In this document: positions 7,250-7,718 of the stretch, piece by piece
Layout: each line of letters opens with the position of its first letter
How positions within the stretch are numbered: position 1 is the first letter of the stretch
NCBI GenBank assembly: GCA_030044075.1
Contig: JASHWM010000208.1
Coordinates: forward strand, 1-7,718
Reading direction: 5' to 3'
DNA: 7,718 bases
Source: Candidatus Rhabdochlamydia sp.
Lineage (GTDB): Bacteria; Chlamydiota; Chlamydiia; Chlamydiales; Rhabdochlamydiaceae
Program-made: the position numbers and the translations under genes
Notes under the pieces: generated by a model
Told to the model about the DNA's origin: nothing
Seen by the model: only the letters and a program-made list of their open reading frames with translations
The model's database searches: none

Positions 7250-7718
7250 TTCTGAATTTCCATTAAATTTTTATCTTCTGAAGGAGAGGCCGTTGAGATG
7301 ACCTTGACGATCATTCCATTGCTGATCTTGTTGACCCCATCTGCAACGACAACTTCACCTTCTTCAAGGCCCTGCTTAATGACCCAATAATCTTTATACC
7401 ATTCACCTACTTGAACATTCCTTGCAGATACTTTTCCTGTTTGGTCGATGACGAAAACAAACATTCCTTTTTGCCCTTGGAAGACAGACTTTTGCGGAAC
7501 GAAGATGGCATTAGGCCGCATGGCGCCTGTGACGATCGCCTCGACAAACTGACCGGGGAGGACAAGGCCCTGGGGATTTGGAAAGCTTGCGCGAACGACC
7601 ATCGCCCCTGTTTGCGGGTCGAGCGTTGGAGAGGAAAAGTTGACCTTCCCTTCTTCAGGAAAAATCGTCCCGTTGGCGAGCTTCAGGGAGACAGAGTACT
7701 CTTGCTGGGGAGGGAGTA
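7246..7718 (-). CDS. Membrane fusion (periplasmic adaptor) protein of the RND efflux system, N-terminus cut by the window edge
   Basis: The frame is open from the right edge (first whole codon at 7716) to TGA at 7248-7246 and gives the last 156 residues. They match the beta-barrel and membrane-proximal domains of AcrA/MexA-type adaptors: SVSLKLANGTIFPEEGKVNF, then LDPQTGAMVVRASFPNPQG, then VLPGQF, then the IFVPQKSVF segment that docks on the transporter. The hairpin, lipoyl domain and any lipoprotein signal lie outside the window. In the complex the adaptor joins the RND pump to the outer-membrane duct in the periplasm. Its stop overlaps the transporter start by ATGA, so the two are probably made in coupled fashion. 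An ATG at 7602 is an internal methionine, not the start, because homology continues upstream of it. The operon promoter must lie to the right of the window. Confidence 0.93.
   Translation of the reverse strand, partial: LPPQQEYSVSLKLANGTIFPEEGKVNFSSPTLDPQTGAMVVRASFPNPQGLVLPGQFVEAIVTGAMRPNAIFVPQKSVFQGQKGMFVFVIDQTGKVSARNVQVGEWYKDYWVIKQGLEEGEVVVADGVNKISNGMIVKVISTASPSEDKNLMEIQK

Noticed and set aside
7246..7602. A short 118-residue protein starting at the ATG at 7602
   Set aside because: The same frame stays open to the right edge and the extra residues match adaptor-protein sequence, so that ATG is an internal codon.

Overview
The window comes from a diderm (Gram-negative-type) bacterium: it encodes a tripartite inner membrane/periplasm/outer membrane efflux pump with an outer-membrane lipoprotein, and a protein with an export signal. 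Base composition is moderate and even, with no insertion sequence, phage gene, tRNA, rRNA or CRISPR array. I cannot name the genus from sequence alone. The style of the S9 peptidase and the pump would fit an environmental Chlamydiota-like or a gamma-proteobacterial host, but that is a weak inference.

All six genes read on the minus strand, so transcription runs from the right edge to the left. At the right (7718 to 2727) is an efflux operon in the order membrane fusion protein (C-terminal 156 residues only), RND transporter (complete, 1033 residues) and outer-membrane factor lipoprotein (complete, 474 residues). Both junctions are 4-base ATGA stop/start overlaps, so the three parts are probably translationally coupled. 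After 78 bases without a gene comes a second coupled pair (2648 to 1666): a MutT-like Nudix hydrolase followed by a histidine phosphatase, again joined by an ATGA overlap. A 197-base intergenic region (1469 to 1665) holds several small dyads and a weak promoter candidate. It leads into an exported S9 (prolyl oligopeptidase-type) serine peptidase whose C-terminal end lies beyond the left edge.

Functionally the window holds an HAE-1-type drug/solute efflux system, a probable nucleotide or phosphate-ester clean-up pair, and an exported peptidase. Most of it is ordinary. The points most worth a second look are the coupled Nudix plus histidine-phosphatase pair, which resembles a split form of the two-domain mycobacterial MutT1, and the unusual substrate-loop and pocket residues of the RND pump. 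I found no clear sign of an undescribed multi-gene system.
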